Source: Ensifer sp. Root278 (GTDB taxonomy: Bacteria > Pseudomonadota > Alphaproteobacteria > Rhizobiales > Rhizobiaceae). From it: a DNA stretch of 64,000 bases. This document shows, piece after piece, positions 16,321 through 25,131 of this stretch (position 1 is its first letter; every line of letters starts with the position of its first letter). Both the position numbers and the translations under genes were made by a program. The notes under the pieces were generated by a model. It did not search any database, was not told the origin of the DNA, and saw nothing but the letters and a program-made list of their open reading frames with translations. The DNA lies in the NCBI RefSeq assembly GCF_001429285.1, contig NZ_LMJJ01000012.1, positions 62,530 to 126,529 of the forward strand, written 5' to 3'.

Positions 16321-16439
16321 GTGGGCATCTCCTCTTGGCATGGGATTTCGTCAGGTAAATCTGTGAGCGGGAACATAGGCACCGGCCCCCATGGAGGCAA
16401 CCGATGCAATGCCAATTTTTCCTCAACCCACGGAATATA

Positions 16440-16460
16440 CTTTCAACATCATTTTGAAAG
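16440..16460. promoter_or_regulatory. Inverted repeat upstream of sodB
   Basis: CTTTCAA-N7-TTGAAAG, perfect 7-bp arms, 120 bp before the sodB start and 80 bp before the next rightward gene. Candidate regulator site for either; the regulator is unknown. Confidence 0.45.
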
Positions 16461-16539
16461 CATGACACTTTCGAGCACATTGACGCCACGGTTTGCCTGC
16501 AGCCTCGCCGCTCTTGCAATCATGCACTAAGGATCACCC

Positions 16540-16878
16540 ATGCCACAGCGCTTGCTCCCCGCTCTCGTTCTCTCCACTGCTGCGGCCTTCACCGCATCCG
16601 GTGCCGCGGCCTCTTCCGGCGATGCGTGGGAGACGTTCCGGGCAGAGGTTTCGAAGAAGTGCCTGGCGGCCGCCACCTCCCTGCAAAAGGCCAGCGCCGT
16701 CGTCGATCCCTTCGGCTCCGAGAGCTTCGGTCTGGCGCTGGTGATCGGTACGCCAAAGGGCTCCAAGGCCGCGGTCACGCAGATCTGCGTCTTCGACAAG
16801 AAAAAGAAGACGGTCGAACTCGGCGGCGAGCTTACGCCCGACACGGTGAAGGTGGGCGTGCCGACAAAGAAGAAATAG
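16540..16878 (+). CDS. Small secreted hypothetical protein
   Basis: 112 residues with a clear signal peptide (about residues 1-25, MPQRLLPALVLSTAAAFTASGAA). The mature part has two Cys (KKCLAAATS and TQICVFDKKKK), which could form a disulfide, and a lysine-rich tail ending VPTKKK. No family is recognised. It is probably periplasmic. It is divergent from sodB with about 220 bp between, sharing the inverted-repeat region, but a functional link is not shown. Confidence 0.7.
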   Translation: MPQRLLPALVLSTAAAFTASGAAASSGDAWETFRAEVSKKCLAAATSLQKASAVVDPFGSESFGLALVIGTPKGSKAAVTQICVFDKKKKTVELGGELTPDTVKVGVPTKKK

Positions 16879-17111
16879 CCGAGAGCCGACCTAGACCACG
16901 AACTGCCTGCCGTTTGCAGCCAGTTGGCGTCCGCCACAATGAGTTGCGAATCGAACATGCGATCCTGCAAGGCCGATAGGCCGGCAGCCGCAGACTTCGT
17001 CTGCCCAGCCGCACAGACCGGCTGGGCGCCTCTGCACCAAGACAATGGCACAAGCGCCTCGACGGCCGCTCGTCGCTTGAGCTTCAACCGACCCGTTGAT
17101 AAGTCTTGGTC

Positions 17112-17699
17112 ATGGTGAGCGATACCTATGAGAGGATCCTGGACTCAGCCGAACACCTCATGGTGTCGCGGGGCTACAACGCGTTCAGCTATGCCGACAT
17201 CTCGGGCGAACTGGGCGTCGGCAAGGCGACCATCCACCATCACTTCCCGACCAAGGCTGACCTTGCGGCTATGGTGCTTGCTCGCTACCGCAAGAGCAAT
17301 CGGCGCCACGTCGAGGGATTGTTTGCCGCCGTCAGCGATCCGGTCGCGCGGCTTGAAGCCTATGTCGGCTACTGGGAAGACTGTATCGCCAGGCAGGATT
17401 TGCCCTTCTGCATTGGCGCCCTGCTCGCCTCGGAGTTACCCTCGCTGCCGGACGCTGTCGTTCAGCAGGTACGCGGTCATTTTGCCGACCTTTCCGGCTG
17501 GCTCGGCGCAGTGATCGAGGACGGCGTGGTCAGCGGGCATCTGAAGGCGGTGCGAGGGCCGAAGGCAGAGGCCGAGACCCTGATGGCCACCGTCCATGGT
17601 GCGATGCTTGCCGCGCGCGTCGCCGGTTCCGATCCGGCCGTTTTTTCCGCGATCGCCCGGCCCGCATTGGACCGGCTCAAGCCGACAGTCGAAGCTTGA
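17112..17699 (+). CDS. TetR/AcrR family transcriptional regulator
   Basis: 195 residues. N-terminal HTH: YERILDSAEHLMVSRGYNAFSYADISGELGVGKATIHHHF with KADLAAMVL. The C-terminal domain has LEAYVGYWEDCIARQDLPFCIGALLASELPSLP, a segment common in TetR_C_11-like regulators. Start at ATG 17112 (MVSDTYERIL). The next gene (17888, membrane protein) has a palindrome right at its promoter (17848-17867), the likely operator. Confidence 0.88.
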   Translation: MVSDTYERILDSAEHLMVSRGYNAFSYADISGELGVGKATIHHHFPTKADLAAMVLARYRKSNRRHVEGLFAAVSDPVARLEAYVGYWEDCIARQDLPFCIGALLASELPSLPDAVVQQVRGHFADLSGWLGAVIEDGVVSGHLKAVRGPKAEAETLMATVHGAMLAARVAGSDPAVFSAIARPALDRLKPTVEA

Positions 17700-17847
17700 T
17701 CGCCGACCCGAAAGCGCCGGCGATGGAACGAGCATGTGCAGGACGCTGTTCCCGCGGGAACGGTGGACTGTGCAGACCCGCGCTAAAAATCAAAACCAAC
17801 GGACGCGATGGGCAGCTAAATCCATCGCGTCTCTTTTTCGCTAAGTT

Positions 17848-17867
17848 ACCGACCAACTAGTCGGTCG
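17848..17867. promoter_or_regulatory. TetR-type operator upstream of the membrane protein gene
   Basis: ACCGAC-N6-GTCGGT, within a 16-bp near-perfect palindrome GACC(A/G)ACTAGT(C/T)GGTC (one mismatched pair), 20 bp before the start of the 17888 gene. This is the size and symmetry typical of TetR-family sites; the TetR gene immediately upstream is the obvious binder. Confidence 0.65.
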
Positions 17868-17887
17868 AAATCTGAAGGAGTAAGCTC

Positions 17888-18403
17888 ATGGCAAATCCGC
17901 TTTCCACGCTCGGCATCATTCATACCGCAATCAGCCTCGCGCCCGTCGTTACCGGCCTCTACGGCTTTGCCCGCTACGGCGCGATCGTGCCCGCCACCCG
18001 ATCCGGCAAGATCTACCTCGCCACGCTCGTCCTGGCGGTCCTGACCGCTGCCGGGCTTTCAAGCATCGGCGGCTTCAACGAGGGTCATGCGCTTGGCATC
18101 GTGACGCTGGCGGTCATCGCCGGCAGCTTGGCGATCGAACGGTTGGCCTTCGTTGGCCGCCTGAAACCCTATCTGACGACGTTGGGCTTCTCCTTCAGCT
18201 ATTTCCTGCTGATCGTGCCGGCAATCGCCGAGACGCTGAAGCGCCTGCCCGCCTCGCAACCGCTTGCCAGCGGGCCGGAATCGCCGATCGTGCAGACCAC
18301 GCTGCTTGCCTGGCTGGTCATCTTCCTGGCAGGCTTGTCGGTCCAGGCCTACCTGATCCACAAGCGCGCCTTGGTCAGGGCGCGCGCTCCCCGCTCGTAC
18401 TGA
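17888..18403 (+). CDS. Multi-pass membrane protein of unknown function (DUF2306-like)
   Basis: 171 residues with about five membrane helices (TLGIIHTAISLAPVVTGLYGF, IYLATLVLAVLTAAGLSSI, ALGIVTLAVIAGSLAIERLAF, TLGFSFSYFLLIVPAIAETL and TTLLAWLVIFLAGLSVQAYL). The overall shape recalls DUF2306-type proteins, but I am not certain of the family. GAAGGAG sits 7-8 nt before the ATG. Probably controlled by the upstream TetR through the operator at 17848. Confidence 0.75.
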   Translation: MANPLSTLGIIHTAISLAPVVTGLYGFARYGAIVPATRSGKIYLATLVLAVLTAAGLSSIGGFNEGHALGIVTLAVIAGSLAIERLAFVGRLKPYLTTLGFSFSYFLLIVPAIAETLKRLPASQPLASGPESPIVQTTLLAWLVIFLAGLSVQAYLIHKRALVRARAPRSY

Positions 18404-18467
18404 GTGCCCGAACCGACAGCCATTTTGCCCCAGCGCCGAGCGCCGGGGCATTGCATGTGAGCGTGCG

Positions 18468-19349
18468 TCAGACGTCGCGGACTGCGTGCGCCCAATCCAT
18501 ATAGAGATCGCGCGCCTTGGCGGCGACCGGACCGGCCTGCAGGTCTCGGCTTTCGAGGCGCGTGACCGGCAGCACCTTGGAATAGTTGCCCGTGGTGAAG
18601 ATCTCGTCGGCCGTTTCGAAGTCGGCCATGGTCAGTGTCGCCTCGACCACTTCGAAACCGGCTTCGCGCAGGAGCGTCATCACGCGGAAGCGGGTGATGC
18701 CGGCGAGGAAGGTGCGGTTGGCGGCCGGCGTATAGACGACGCCGTCCTTGACCAGGAAGACGTTGGAAGAGCCGGTCTCGGCGATGTTGCCGAGCATGTC
18801 GCGCACCAGCGCATTGTCGAAGCCCCGCGAGCGGGCTTCGGTCAGGACGCGCGCATTGTTTGGATAGAGGCAGCCGGCCTTGGCATCGGTCGGCATCGAT
18901 TCCAGCGTCGGTCGGCGGAAGGGCGAGAGCGTCAGCGACGAGCCGCCATGGCCGTTGCCCATCGGCGCCTCGAACAGGCAGAGCGCGAAACGGGTCGATT
19001 CCGGGTCGATGGCGACGACCCCGGCAGCGCCGTGCTCGGCCCAATACATCGGCTTCACATAGAGCGCTGTCTCGCCGTCGAACTTCTTGGCACCCTCCCA
19101 GGTCAGCGCCTCGATCTCTTCCGCTGCCATCGTCGGCTTCAAACCAAGCGCCGTCGCCGAGCGGTTGACGCGCTGGCAATGCAGATCAAGGTCGGGCGCA
19201 ACGCCGTCGAAGACGCGGGCGCCGTCAAACACCGTCGAACCCAGCCACATCGCGTGCGAGGTCGGGCCGATCAGCGGCGGGTTGCCCGAGAGCCATTCGC
19301 CATCGACATAGGTCCAGGTCACTGAGCGGGGGGATGTATCGACGGCCAT
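18468..19349 (-). CDS. ilvE: Branched-chain-amino-acid aminotransferase (class IV PLP)
   Basis: 293 residues. It interconverts Leu, Ile and Val with their 2-keto acids using PLP and 2-oxoglutarate. The PLP Lys is expected in the early-middle region (ALYVKPMYW); the cofactor and substrate-binding parts are seen as NNARVLTEARSRGFDNALVRD, GNIAETGSSNVFLVKDGVVYTP and a GITR-type turn. Several rhizobial paralogues exist, so this may be a D-amino-acid or broad-range class IV enzyme. Start at ATG 19349, with GGAGA upstream. No ilv genes are adjacent. Confidence 0.82.
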   Translation of the reverse strand: MAVDTSPRSVTWTYVDGEWLSGNPPLIGPTSHAMWLGSTVFDGARVFDGVAPDLDLHCQRVNRSATALGLKPTMAAEEIEALTWEGAKKFDGETALYVKPMYWAEHGAAGVVAIDPESTRFALCLFEAPMGNGHGGSSLTLSPFRRPTLESMPTDAKAGCLYPNNARVLTEARSRGFDNALVRDMLGNIAETGSSNVFLVKDGVVYTPAANRTFLAGITRFRVMTLLREAGFEVVEATLTMADFETADEIFTTGNYSKVLPVTRLESRDLQAGPVAAKARDLYMDWAHAVRDV

Positions 19350-19502
19350 CGGCGTCTCCTTCAGGTTTTTTGTTCTGCTTACTCGGCATAACCCGAAAAA
19401 ACAGCATCGTGGTGAATGGGTATATCAAAAAATGTCATGGCGGCCATTCTGGTACCTGGACGGCCTCTCGCTTAGTCTCATGCGCAAAGGAAAGGGACAG
19501 CC

Positions 19503-20030
19503 GTGCGCATCAAGCATCTGGACGAGGACGACGTGGATATCTTCCGCCGCATACGGCTGGAAGCGCTCAACCGCGAGCCACAAGCATTCGCCTCGACTAC
19601 GGCAGACTGGGAGCGCCTTTCGACGGAGGAATGGCGGGCGCGGCTGACGACCAACGCCGTCTTTGCCGCTCTCGACGGGGACCAGCCTGTCGGCATCATG
19701 GGGCTGATGCGCGAACGCGCGAGCCGGCTGGCGCACCGCGCCACGATCATCATGGTTTATGTGCGCGACGAAGCCCGCGGATCCGGCGTGGCGCGGCACC
19801 TTCTCACCCATCTGACCGACCATGCCCGCGCGTCCGGCATCCGCCTGCTGGAACTGGTCGTACGCGCCGACAACCCGACGGCCATCCGCTTCTACGCGCG
19901 TGAGGGTTTTCACGAAATCGGCCGTGTCCCCGGGGGCATGCTCGACGGAGACGTAGAGGTCGACGAAATTCTGATGGCGCGACACATCGACGGCCGCGCC
20001 GTACCCGCATTGCAAGGAGCGCCCCGATGA
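19503..20030 (+). CDS. GNAT family N-acetyltransferase
   Basis: 175 residues. The CoA-binding region is [24 protein letters not shown], followed by [25 protein letters not shown], the classic GNAT C-terminal half. The acceptor is unknown; RimI/phosphinothricin-type relatives acetylate small amines or N-termini. GTG start at 19503 with AAAGGAAAGGGA upstream. The stop overlaps the alcohol dehydrogenase start by 4 bp (ATGA), so the two are translationally coupled. Confidence 0.87.
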   Translation: MRIKHLDEDDVDIFRRIRLEALNREPQAFASTTADWERLSTEEWRARLTTNAVFAALDGDQPVGIMGLMRERASRLAHRATIIMVYVRDEARGSGVARHLLTHLTDHARASGIRLLELVVRADNPTAIRFYAREGFHEIGRVPGGMLDGDVEVDEILMARHIDGRAVPALQGAPR

Positions 20031-21067
20031 AAGCCATGTATTACGATGCGTTCGAAAAGACGCCCGAAATCCGGACCCTTCCCGATCCGACCCCGACCGA
20101 AAACGGCGTCGTCATCAAGGTCGAGGCCACAGGGCTTTGCCGGTCCGACTGGCACGGCTGGATGGGCCATGACGCCGATATCCGGTTGCCGCACGTACCG
20201 GGCCACGAGCTGGCGGGGGTTGTCACCGCCGCGGGCCGCGGCGTGATGCGCTACAAGGTCGGCGACCGGGTCACCGTGCCCTTCGTTTCCGGTTGCGGCC
20301 GCTGCGGCGAGTGCCGCTCCGGCAACCAGCAGGTCTGCGAGGCACAGTTCCAGCCGGGCTTTACCCATTGGGGTTCTTTTGCCGAATATGTCGCGCTCGA
20401 CTTTGCCGACCAGAACCTCGTGCATCTGCCCGAAAGCATGGACTTCACCACGGCCGCGAGCCTCGGTTGCCGTTTCGCCACCTCGTTTCGCGCCATCGCC
20501 GACCAGGCGAAGGTGAAGGGCGGCGAATGGGTCGCTGTACACGGCTGTGGCGGTGTGGGCCTGTCGGCGATCATGATCGCAGCCGCCCTCGGCGCCCAGC
20601 CGATCGCGATCGACATTGCCGAGGACAAGCTCGCCTTCGCGAAGACGCTCGGCGCGGTCGCGACGATCAACGGCCGAGAAGTACAGGATGTGGCTGCGGC
20701 GGTGAAAGACATCACCGGCGGCGGCGCGCACGTCTCGATTGACGCGCTCGGCAACCCGGTGACCTGCTTCAACTCGATCAAGAACCTGCGCCGGCGTGGC
20801 CGCCACGTGCAGGTCGGGTTGATGCTCGGCGACCAGGCGACGCCGCAGATCCCGATGGCGCAGGTGATCGGCCATGAGCTCGAGATCTATGGCAGCCACG
20901 GCATGCAGGCCTGGCGCTACGACGCCATGCTGACGATGATCGCCGACGGCAAGCTGAAGCCGCAACAATTGATCGGCCGGGAGATCTCGCTTTCAGAGGC
21001 GATCCCTGCACTGACCGCCATGGACCGCGCAACCGACCTCGGCATCAGCGTCATCACGCGGTTCTGA
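20027..21067 (+). CDS. Zinc-dependent alcohol dehydrogenase (MDR superfamily)
   Basis: 346 residues. Catalytic zinc ligands lie in [10 protein letters not shown] and VPGHELAG. The structural zinc site is [15 protein letters not shown] (C-x2-C-x2-C-x7-C), and the Rossmann motif is [14 protein letters not shown]. It should oxidise an alcohol or reduce an aldehyde with NAD(P); the substrate is unknown. Overlap of ATGA with the GNAT gene points to an operon. Ends with a short gap before a DUF1275 gene. Confidence 0.92.
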   Translation: MKAMYYDAFEKTPEIRTLPDPTPTENGVVIKVEATGLCRSDWHGWMGHDADIRLPHVPGHELAGVVTAAGRGVMRYKVGDRVTVPFVSGCGRCGECRSGNQQVCEAQFQPGFTHWGSFAEYVALDFADQNLVHLPESMDFTTAASLGCRFATSFRAIADQAKVKGGEWVAVHGCGGVGLSAIMIAAALGAQPIAIDIAEDKLAFAKTLGAVATINGREVQDVAAAVKDITGGGAHVSIDALGNPVTCFNSIKNLRRRGRHVQVGLMLGDQATPQIPMAQVIGHELEIYGSHGMQAWRYDAMLTMIADGKLKPQQLIGREISLSEAIPALTAMDRATDLGISVITRF

Positions 21068-21178
21068 TAGCGCCATGGGCGGCCGGAAAAGCGCCGTCTA
21101 CGAGAGGGTGCCGGCAATGCCCATTCCGACTCACGGCCTCAATGCGCTAAACCTTGTTCCGGATCGGGGGCAAGGCAG

Positions 21179-21862
21179 ATGACCATTGGGAGACGGCGAA
21201 GGTTGATCAAACGTCAGCGCACCGGCACGGCGCTTGCCATTGCCGCGACGATCTCTTTCCTTGCCGGCATGACCGACGCGATCGGGCTCTTGAGCATTGG
21301 CGACTTCGTCTCCTTCATGAGCGGCAACACGACCCGGGCAGCAATCGCCCTCGGCGATGGCGATTTTATCGGCGCCTTGCTGCTCGTCGGCGCGCTCGGG
21401 GCGTTCATCATCGGCAACGCACTTGGCGTCATCGCAGCCGCGCGCCTCGGCGTCGTCGGCGTGCTCTCGACGGTCAGCCTCGTGCTGATGCTCTGCGCCG
21501 GTTTCGGGGCCCTTATGCCGCGGCCCTTCTATTTCTACGGCGTCGTGCTCGCCATGGGCCTGGTCAATGCGGCGGTCGAACATATCGAGGGCTTGCCGAT
21601 CGGGCTTACCTACGTGACGGGGGCACTTTCCCGCTTCGGGCGCGGTCTCGGCCGCTGGCTGCTCGGCAACAGGAACCGTCAGTGGCTGGTGCAAATCGTG
21701 CCCTGGCTCGGCATGTTCTCCGGCGCGGTCGCCGGCGCTCTCTTGCAGCGCCACTTCGGCGCGGCCTCGCTCTGGGCGTCCTTTGCGCTCGCCGCTGGGC
21801 TAGCGCTTGCCACTGTTCTCGTGCCGTCTCGCTGGTCGCGGCGCTATATCCATTCGGGGTGA
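21179..21862 (+). CDS. DUF1275 (YoaK-like) membrane protein
   Basis: 227 residues with about six membrane helices. The family signature is FLAGMTDAIGLLSIGDFVSFMSGNTTRAAIALG near the N-terminus. A positively charged interior loop reads RFGRGLGRWLLGNRNRQW. Role unknown; the family is often linked to transport or stress. ATG at 21179, 8 nt after GGGGG. 111 bp separates it from the alcohol dehydrogenase. Confidence 0.87.
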   Translation: MTIGRRRRLIKRQRTGTALAIAATISFLAGMTDAIGLLSIGDFVSFMSGNTTRAAIALGDGDFIGALLLVGALGAFIIGNALGVIAAARLGVVGVLSTVSLVLMLCAGFGALMPRPFYFYGVVLAMGLVNAAVEHIEGLPIGLTYVTGALSRFGRGLGRWLLGNRNRQWLVQIVPWLGMFSGAVAGALLQRHFGAASLWASFALAAGLALATVLVPSRWSRRYIHSG

Positions 21863-21969
21863 GCCTCAGCTCCAACGGCAGCTTTTCACCCCTCCCAAGA
21901 TTTTGCCCTTAAGCGCGGCCGGGTTTCAGGGCAAAATCTGCAAAGAAGAATCACGAGCGAGGTCCTGCC

Positions 21970-22530
21970 ATGGCGCTTGCGGCAGCCGTCACCACGGATG
22001 AACTCTATCATCCCATCCTCAAGGCCAATCCGGCGCATCCGGCCGGATGGCCGATCCGGGCAATCGTCAGCTCACAGACCGAAGCGCGACACAATCGCGC
22101 GCTCTGGGCGCCAACGCACCTGATCTCGATCCGCGCTCCCGGCAGCCGACTGCTCTCGATGATCGAGCTGCCGCCGGAAAAGAATCTGGAACTCTTTTTC
22201 GGCGATACCACCGATCCGGACGAGCCGGATGCGGCGCGCCCGCAAGCCATCGAAGCCACCTTCGCCTTTGTCGACCGCCTGCCCGAAGACGCCCATCTGC
22301 TCGTCCATTGCCTTCGGGGCATTGGGCGCGCGACCGCGCTCACCCTCGGCATTCTGGCGCGCTACATGCCACCGGAGGACGCCGCCGCCGCACTCCATGC
22401 GCTGCGCCCGGAGGCCAAGCCGAACAGGCATGTCGTCAACCTTTGCGACACGGCGCTCGGGCTCAAGGGCAAGCTCGCCAAGCAGGCACTACGCTTCCCG
22501 GCGAAAGTCTGGAAACCAGCCAAAAGCTGA
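21970..22530 (+). CDS. Protein-tyrosine/dual-specificity phosphatase-like protein
   Basis: 186 residues. It carries the phosphatase P-loop HCLRGIGRAT, with Cys114 and Arg120 (C-x5-R), after VDRLPEDAHLLV. An acidic stretch upstream (GDTTDPDEPD) may supply the general-acid Asp. This is the cysteine phosphatase core seen in small rhizobial PTP-like proteins; the substrate is unknown. Start at ATG 21970 with GAGG at 21959-21962. It stands alone; the next gene is 190 bp away behind its own promoter. Confidence 0.8.
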   Translation: MALAAAVTTDELYHPILKANPAHPAGWPIRAIVSSQTEARHNRALWAPTHLISIRAPGSRLLSMIELPPEKNLELFFGDTTDPDEPDAARPQAIEATFAFVDRLPEDAHLLVHCLRGIGRATALTLGILARYMPPEDAAAALHALRPEAKPNRHVVNLCDTALGLKGKLAKQALRFPAKVWKPAKS

Positions 22531-22611
22531 AGCTAGAAATACGCAGCTTGGCCGCCAGCCGTTGTGCATCGCACAAAGATTTGACATGATCCCACGAAAG
22601 AACGGTGACAG

Positions 22612-22642
22612 TTGACTGCCTGATCAGGCATGATGCTGTAAG
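22612..22642 (+). promoter_or_regulatory. Promoter with perfect palindrome in the spacer
   Basis: TTGACT (22612-22617) and a weak -10 around 22636-22642. TGCCTGATCAGGCA (22617-22630), a perfect 14-bp palindrome, fills the spacer. A second dyad, TTGTGC-ATC-GCACAA, lies at 22562-22576. Candidate operator controlling the dehalogenase/tam pair. Confidence 0.5.
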
Positions 22643-22721
22643 CCTTTGTTTTCGGACGGGCTTTGACGGGAAGATTCGACCTTGACCCGCCAGCGCCGAA
22701 TACAAAAGACGGGAGGAAAAG

Positions 22722-23384
22722 ATGTCCCACGCGGCCTATGTGTTTGACGCTTACGGCACGCTCTTCGACGTGCACGCGGCCGTCAGGCGCCACGCGCAGG
22801 AAATCGGCCCGGACGGGCAGGCTTTTTCCGAACTCTGGCGGGCCAAGCAACTCGAATATTCCTGGGTGCGCTCGCTGATGGGCAGCTATCAGGATTTCTG
22901 GCAACTGACCGAACAGTCGCTCGACTACGCCTTCGCACGTTTTCCCTCCGCCGACCCGAAACTTCGCAAGCGATTGCTCGACGCCTATTGGACGCTCGAC
23001 TGCTATCCGGAAGTGCCGGCGGTTCTGAAAGGGCTCAAGGAGCGCGGCGCCCGCATCGCCATCCTCTCCAACGGCTCGCCGGCCATGCTCGCCTCTGCGG
23101 TCCGCAACGCGGCACTCGACATCGTCATCGACGACGTGTTTTCCGTCGACGCGGTGAAGGCCTTCAAGACCGCGCCTGCCGTCTACGACATCGTCACAAC
23201 CGGCTACCGGCTTTACCCGCATGCCGTTTCCTTCCAGTCGTCGAACCGCTGGGATATCGCCGGGGCGACGAAATTCGGGTTTCGCACCGTATGGATCAAT
23301 CGGGCGGACATGCCGGACGAATATCGTGATCACGGGCCGGCGCTGATCCTGCCCTCTCTCGAAAGTCTGCAATTCGGTATCTGA
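22722..23384 (+). CDS. L-2-haloacid dehalogenase (HAD type II)
   Basis: 220 residues. It hydrolyses the C-halogen bond of (S)-2-haloacids to give (R)-2-hydroxyacids. The Asp nucleophile is Asp9 in [11 protein letters not shown]. Later motifs are [10 protein letters not shown], the Lys of [14 protein letters not shown], and [22 protein letters not shown]. This set is specific for the haloacid dehalogenase subgroup rather than general HAD phosphatases. ATG 22722 has GGGAGG 9 nt upstream. It is followed after 11 bp by tam, so probably co-transcribed. Confidence 0.9.
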   Translation: MSHAAYVFDAYGTLFDVHAAVRRHAQEIGPDGQAFSELWRAKQLEYSWVRSLMGSYQDFWQLTEQSLDYAFARFPSADPKLRKRLLDAYWTLDCYPEVPAVLKGLKERGARIAILSNGSPAMLASAVRNAALDIVIDDVFSVDAVKAFKTAPAVYDIVTTGYRLYPHAVSFQSSNRWDIAGATKFGFRTVWINRADMPDEYRDHGPALILPSLESLQFGI

Positions 23385-23395
23385 AGGATCTCCCC

Positions 23396-24166
23396 ATGGT
23401 CTGGTCGCCTGCGCAGTATCTGAAGTTCGAAGACGAACGCACGCGCCCAGCCAGAGATCTCCTCGCCCAAGTGCCCGACCTGCCCGAAGGCATCGCCTTC
23501 GATCTCGGCTGCGGCCCGGGCAACTCCACCGAGCTCATCCGCGACCGGTTCCCCGAGGCCACACTTTCAGGCCTCGACAGCGACGAGAACATGCTCGTTG
23601 CGGCGGCGAAGCGGCTGCCGGGCATCACCTTCGAAAAGGCGGATCTCGCAAACTGGGTCCCCCCTGCCGGCGCTTCGCTGTTTTACGGCAACGCTGTCTT
23701 TCAATGGCTGCCGAACCACCTCACGATCTTCGAAAGACTGATGGGAGCGCTCGCATCAGGCGGCACGCTTGCGGTCCAGATGCCGGACAATCTCGGGGAG
23801 CTGAGCCATTTGCTGATGGAGGAGACAGCGCGCAGCTCGGCTTTCACTGACGCCTTTGCCGGCAAGACCGTCCGCCGCAATCCCATGCCGGGCCCGGCAA
23901 CCTATGTCGAACGCCTGGCGCCACAGGCCGCCAGCATCGAGGTCTGGCACACGATCTACTACCACCGGCTCGCCAATGCCGAAGCGATCGTCGAATGGGT
24001 GAAGGGGACCGGCCTCAGACCCTATCTCGATGCCTTGCCGGAAGATAAACGCGACGCCTTTGCTGCCGACTACACGGACCGGATCCGCGCTGCCTATCCG
24101 GCCATGAGCGACGGCAAGGTCCTTCTGCGCTTCCCGAGATTTTTCATCGTCGCGGTGAAGGCCTAG
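23396..24166 (+). CDS. tam: Trans-aconitate 2-methyltransferase
   Basis: 256 residues. This cytoplasmic SAM-dependent enzyme methylates trans-aconitate, limiting its inhibition of aconitase. The family opening is [21 protein letters not shown]. The SAM loop is [14 protein letters not shown], followed by GLDSDENML and [10 protein letters not shown]. Length equals the usual 255. Spacing of 11 bp from the dehalogenase suggests one transcript. The stop is 12 bp from the convergent LysR stop. Confidence 0.92.
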   Translation: MVWSPAQYLKFEDERTRPARDLLAQVPDLPEGIAFDLGCGPGNSTELIRDRFPEATLSGLDSDENMLVAAAKRLPGITFEKADLANWVPPAGASLFYGNAVFQWLPNHLTIFERLMGALASGGTLAVQMPDNLGELSHLLMEETARSSAFTDAFAGKTVRRNPMPGPATYVERLAPQAASIEVWHTIYYHRLANAEAIVEWVKGTGLRPYLDALPEDKRDAFAADYTDRIRAAYPAMSDGKVLLRFPRFFIVAVKA

Positions 24167-24178
24167 CGCCGGGCGACG

Positions 24179-25072
24179 CTACATGCGTTCGACCAGGAAA
24201 TCGATGAAGGCACGGATACGGGCGGCGAGATGCTCATGTCCGGCATAGACGGCGTAGACCGTCTCGATCTCGCCCGACTGATAATCTTCGAGCAGCGGCA
24301 CGAGCGTTCCGGCTTCGAAGTCCGGCTCGACATGGAAACGGCCGATACGGCCAACGCCAATGCCGGCAAGGCAAAGCTGGCGGACGATCGAACCGCTCGA
24401 GACCTGCATGTTGCCGAAGACCGAGCGCAATTCCGCAGCCGGCTGCCCCGGCATGCGGAACGCCCATTCGTCGACGCTGCGACGGAAATTGAAACGAATG
24501 CAATTGTGGCCGTCGAGTTCATCGGGCGTTTGCGGGACCCCATGCTTTTCCAGATAGCCCGGCGATGCGATCACGACCGGACGGCTTTCCATGAGCTTGC
24601 GTGCCTTGAGGGATGAATCGCGCAACGGACCGGTGCGGATCGCCACGTCGGCGCGCTCTCCGACGACATCGATCATGCTGTCCGTCAGCGTCAGATCAAG
24701 TTGCACCTCCGGATAGCGGGCGAGGAACTCTGGCGCGAGCGGCATGATGTAGCGCTCGCCAAAGCCGACTGCGGCGTTCACCCGCAACAGCCCGCGCGGC
24801 GTCATGCGGCCCCCGGCAGCGACCAGTTGTTCGGTCTCCGCGATTTCCGTGAGAATCCGCTGGGCGCGTTGCAGATAGACTTCCCCCTCCGGCGTCAGCT
24901 GCAGGGTCCTGGTCGAGCGCACGAGCAGGCGCGTGCCCAACCGGTCCTCGATACGGGTCACCAGTTTGCTGACGGCCGACGGCGAAAGCTTCAGGCGCCG
25001 CGCAGCCGCCGAGAAGCTGCGGGTCTCCGAAACGGCAACGAAGACCTCCATTTCACCTGCCCGATTGTCCAT
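24179..25072 (-). CDS. LysR family transcriptional regulator
   Basis: 297 residues. Winged HTH at the N-terminus (AGEMEVFVAVSETRSFSAAARRLKLSPSAVSKLVTRIEDRLG) and a periplasmic-binding-like effector domain behind. It belongs to the group that includes many MFS-linked regulators (RLLVRSTRTLQLTPEG). It is divergent from an MFS exporter across a 60-bp gap, which is therefore the likely target together with the downstream aldo/keto reductase. Confidence 0.9.
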   Translation of the reverse strand: MDNRAGEMEVFVAVSETRSFSAAARRLKLSPSAVSKLVTRIEDRLGTRLLVRSTRTLQLTPEGEVYLQRAQRILTEIAETEQLVAAGGRMTPRGLLRVNAAVGFGERYIMPLAPEFLARYPEVQLDLTLTDSMIDVVGERADVAIRTGPLRDSSLKARKLMESRPVVIASPGYLEKHGVPQTPDELDGHNCIRFNFRRSVDEWAFRMPGQPAAELRSVFGNMQVSSGSIVRQLCLAGIGVGRIGRFHVEPDFEAGTLVPLLEDYQSGEIETVYAVYAGHEHLAARIRAFIDFLVERM

Positions 25073-25131
25073 GCGTCACCTTTGAATCCAATTCACAGTC
25101 ATTTGTACCATTATGCTGATTATCATGATGA

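Noticed and set aside
18426-18448. GC hairpin between the membrane protein gene and ilvE as a terminator
   Set aside because: The stem has a mismatch and no T-run in either direction.
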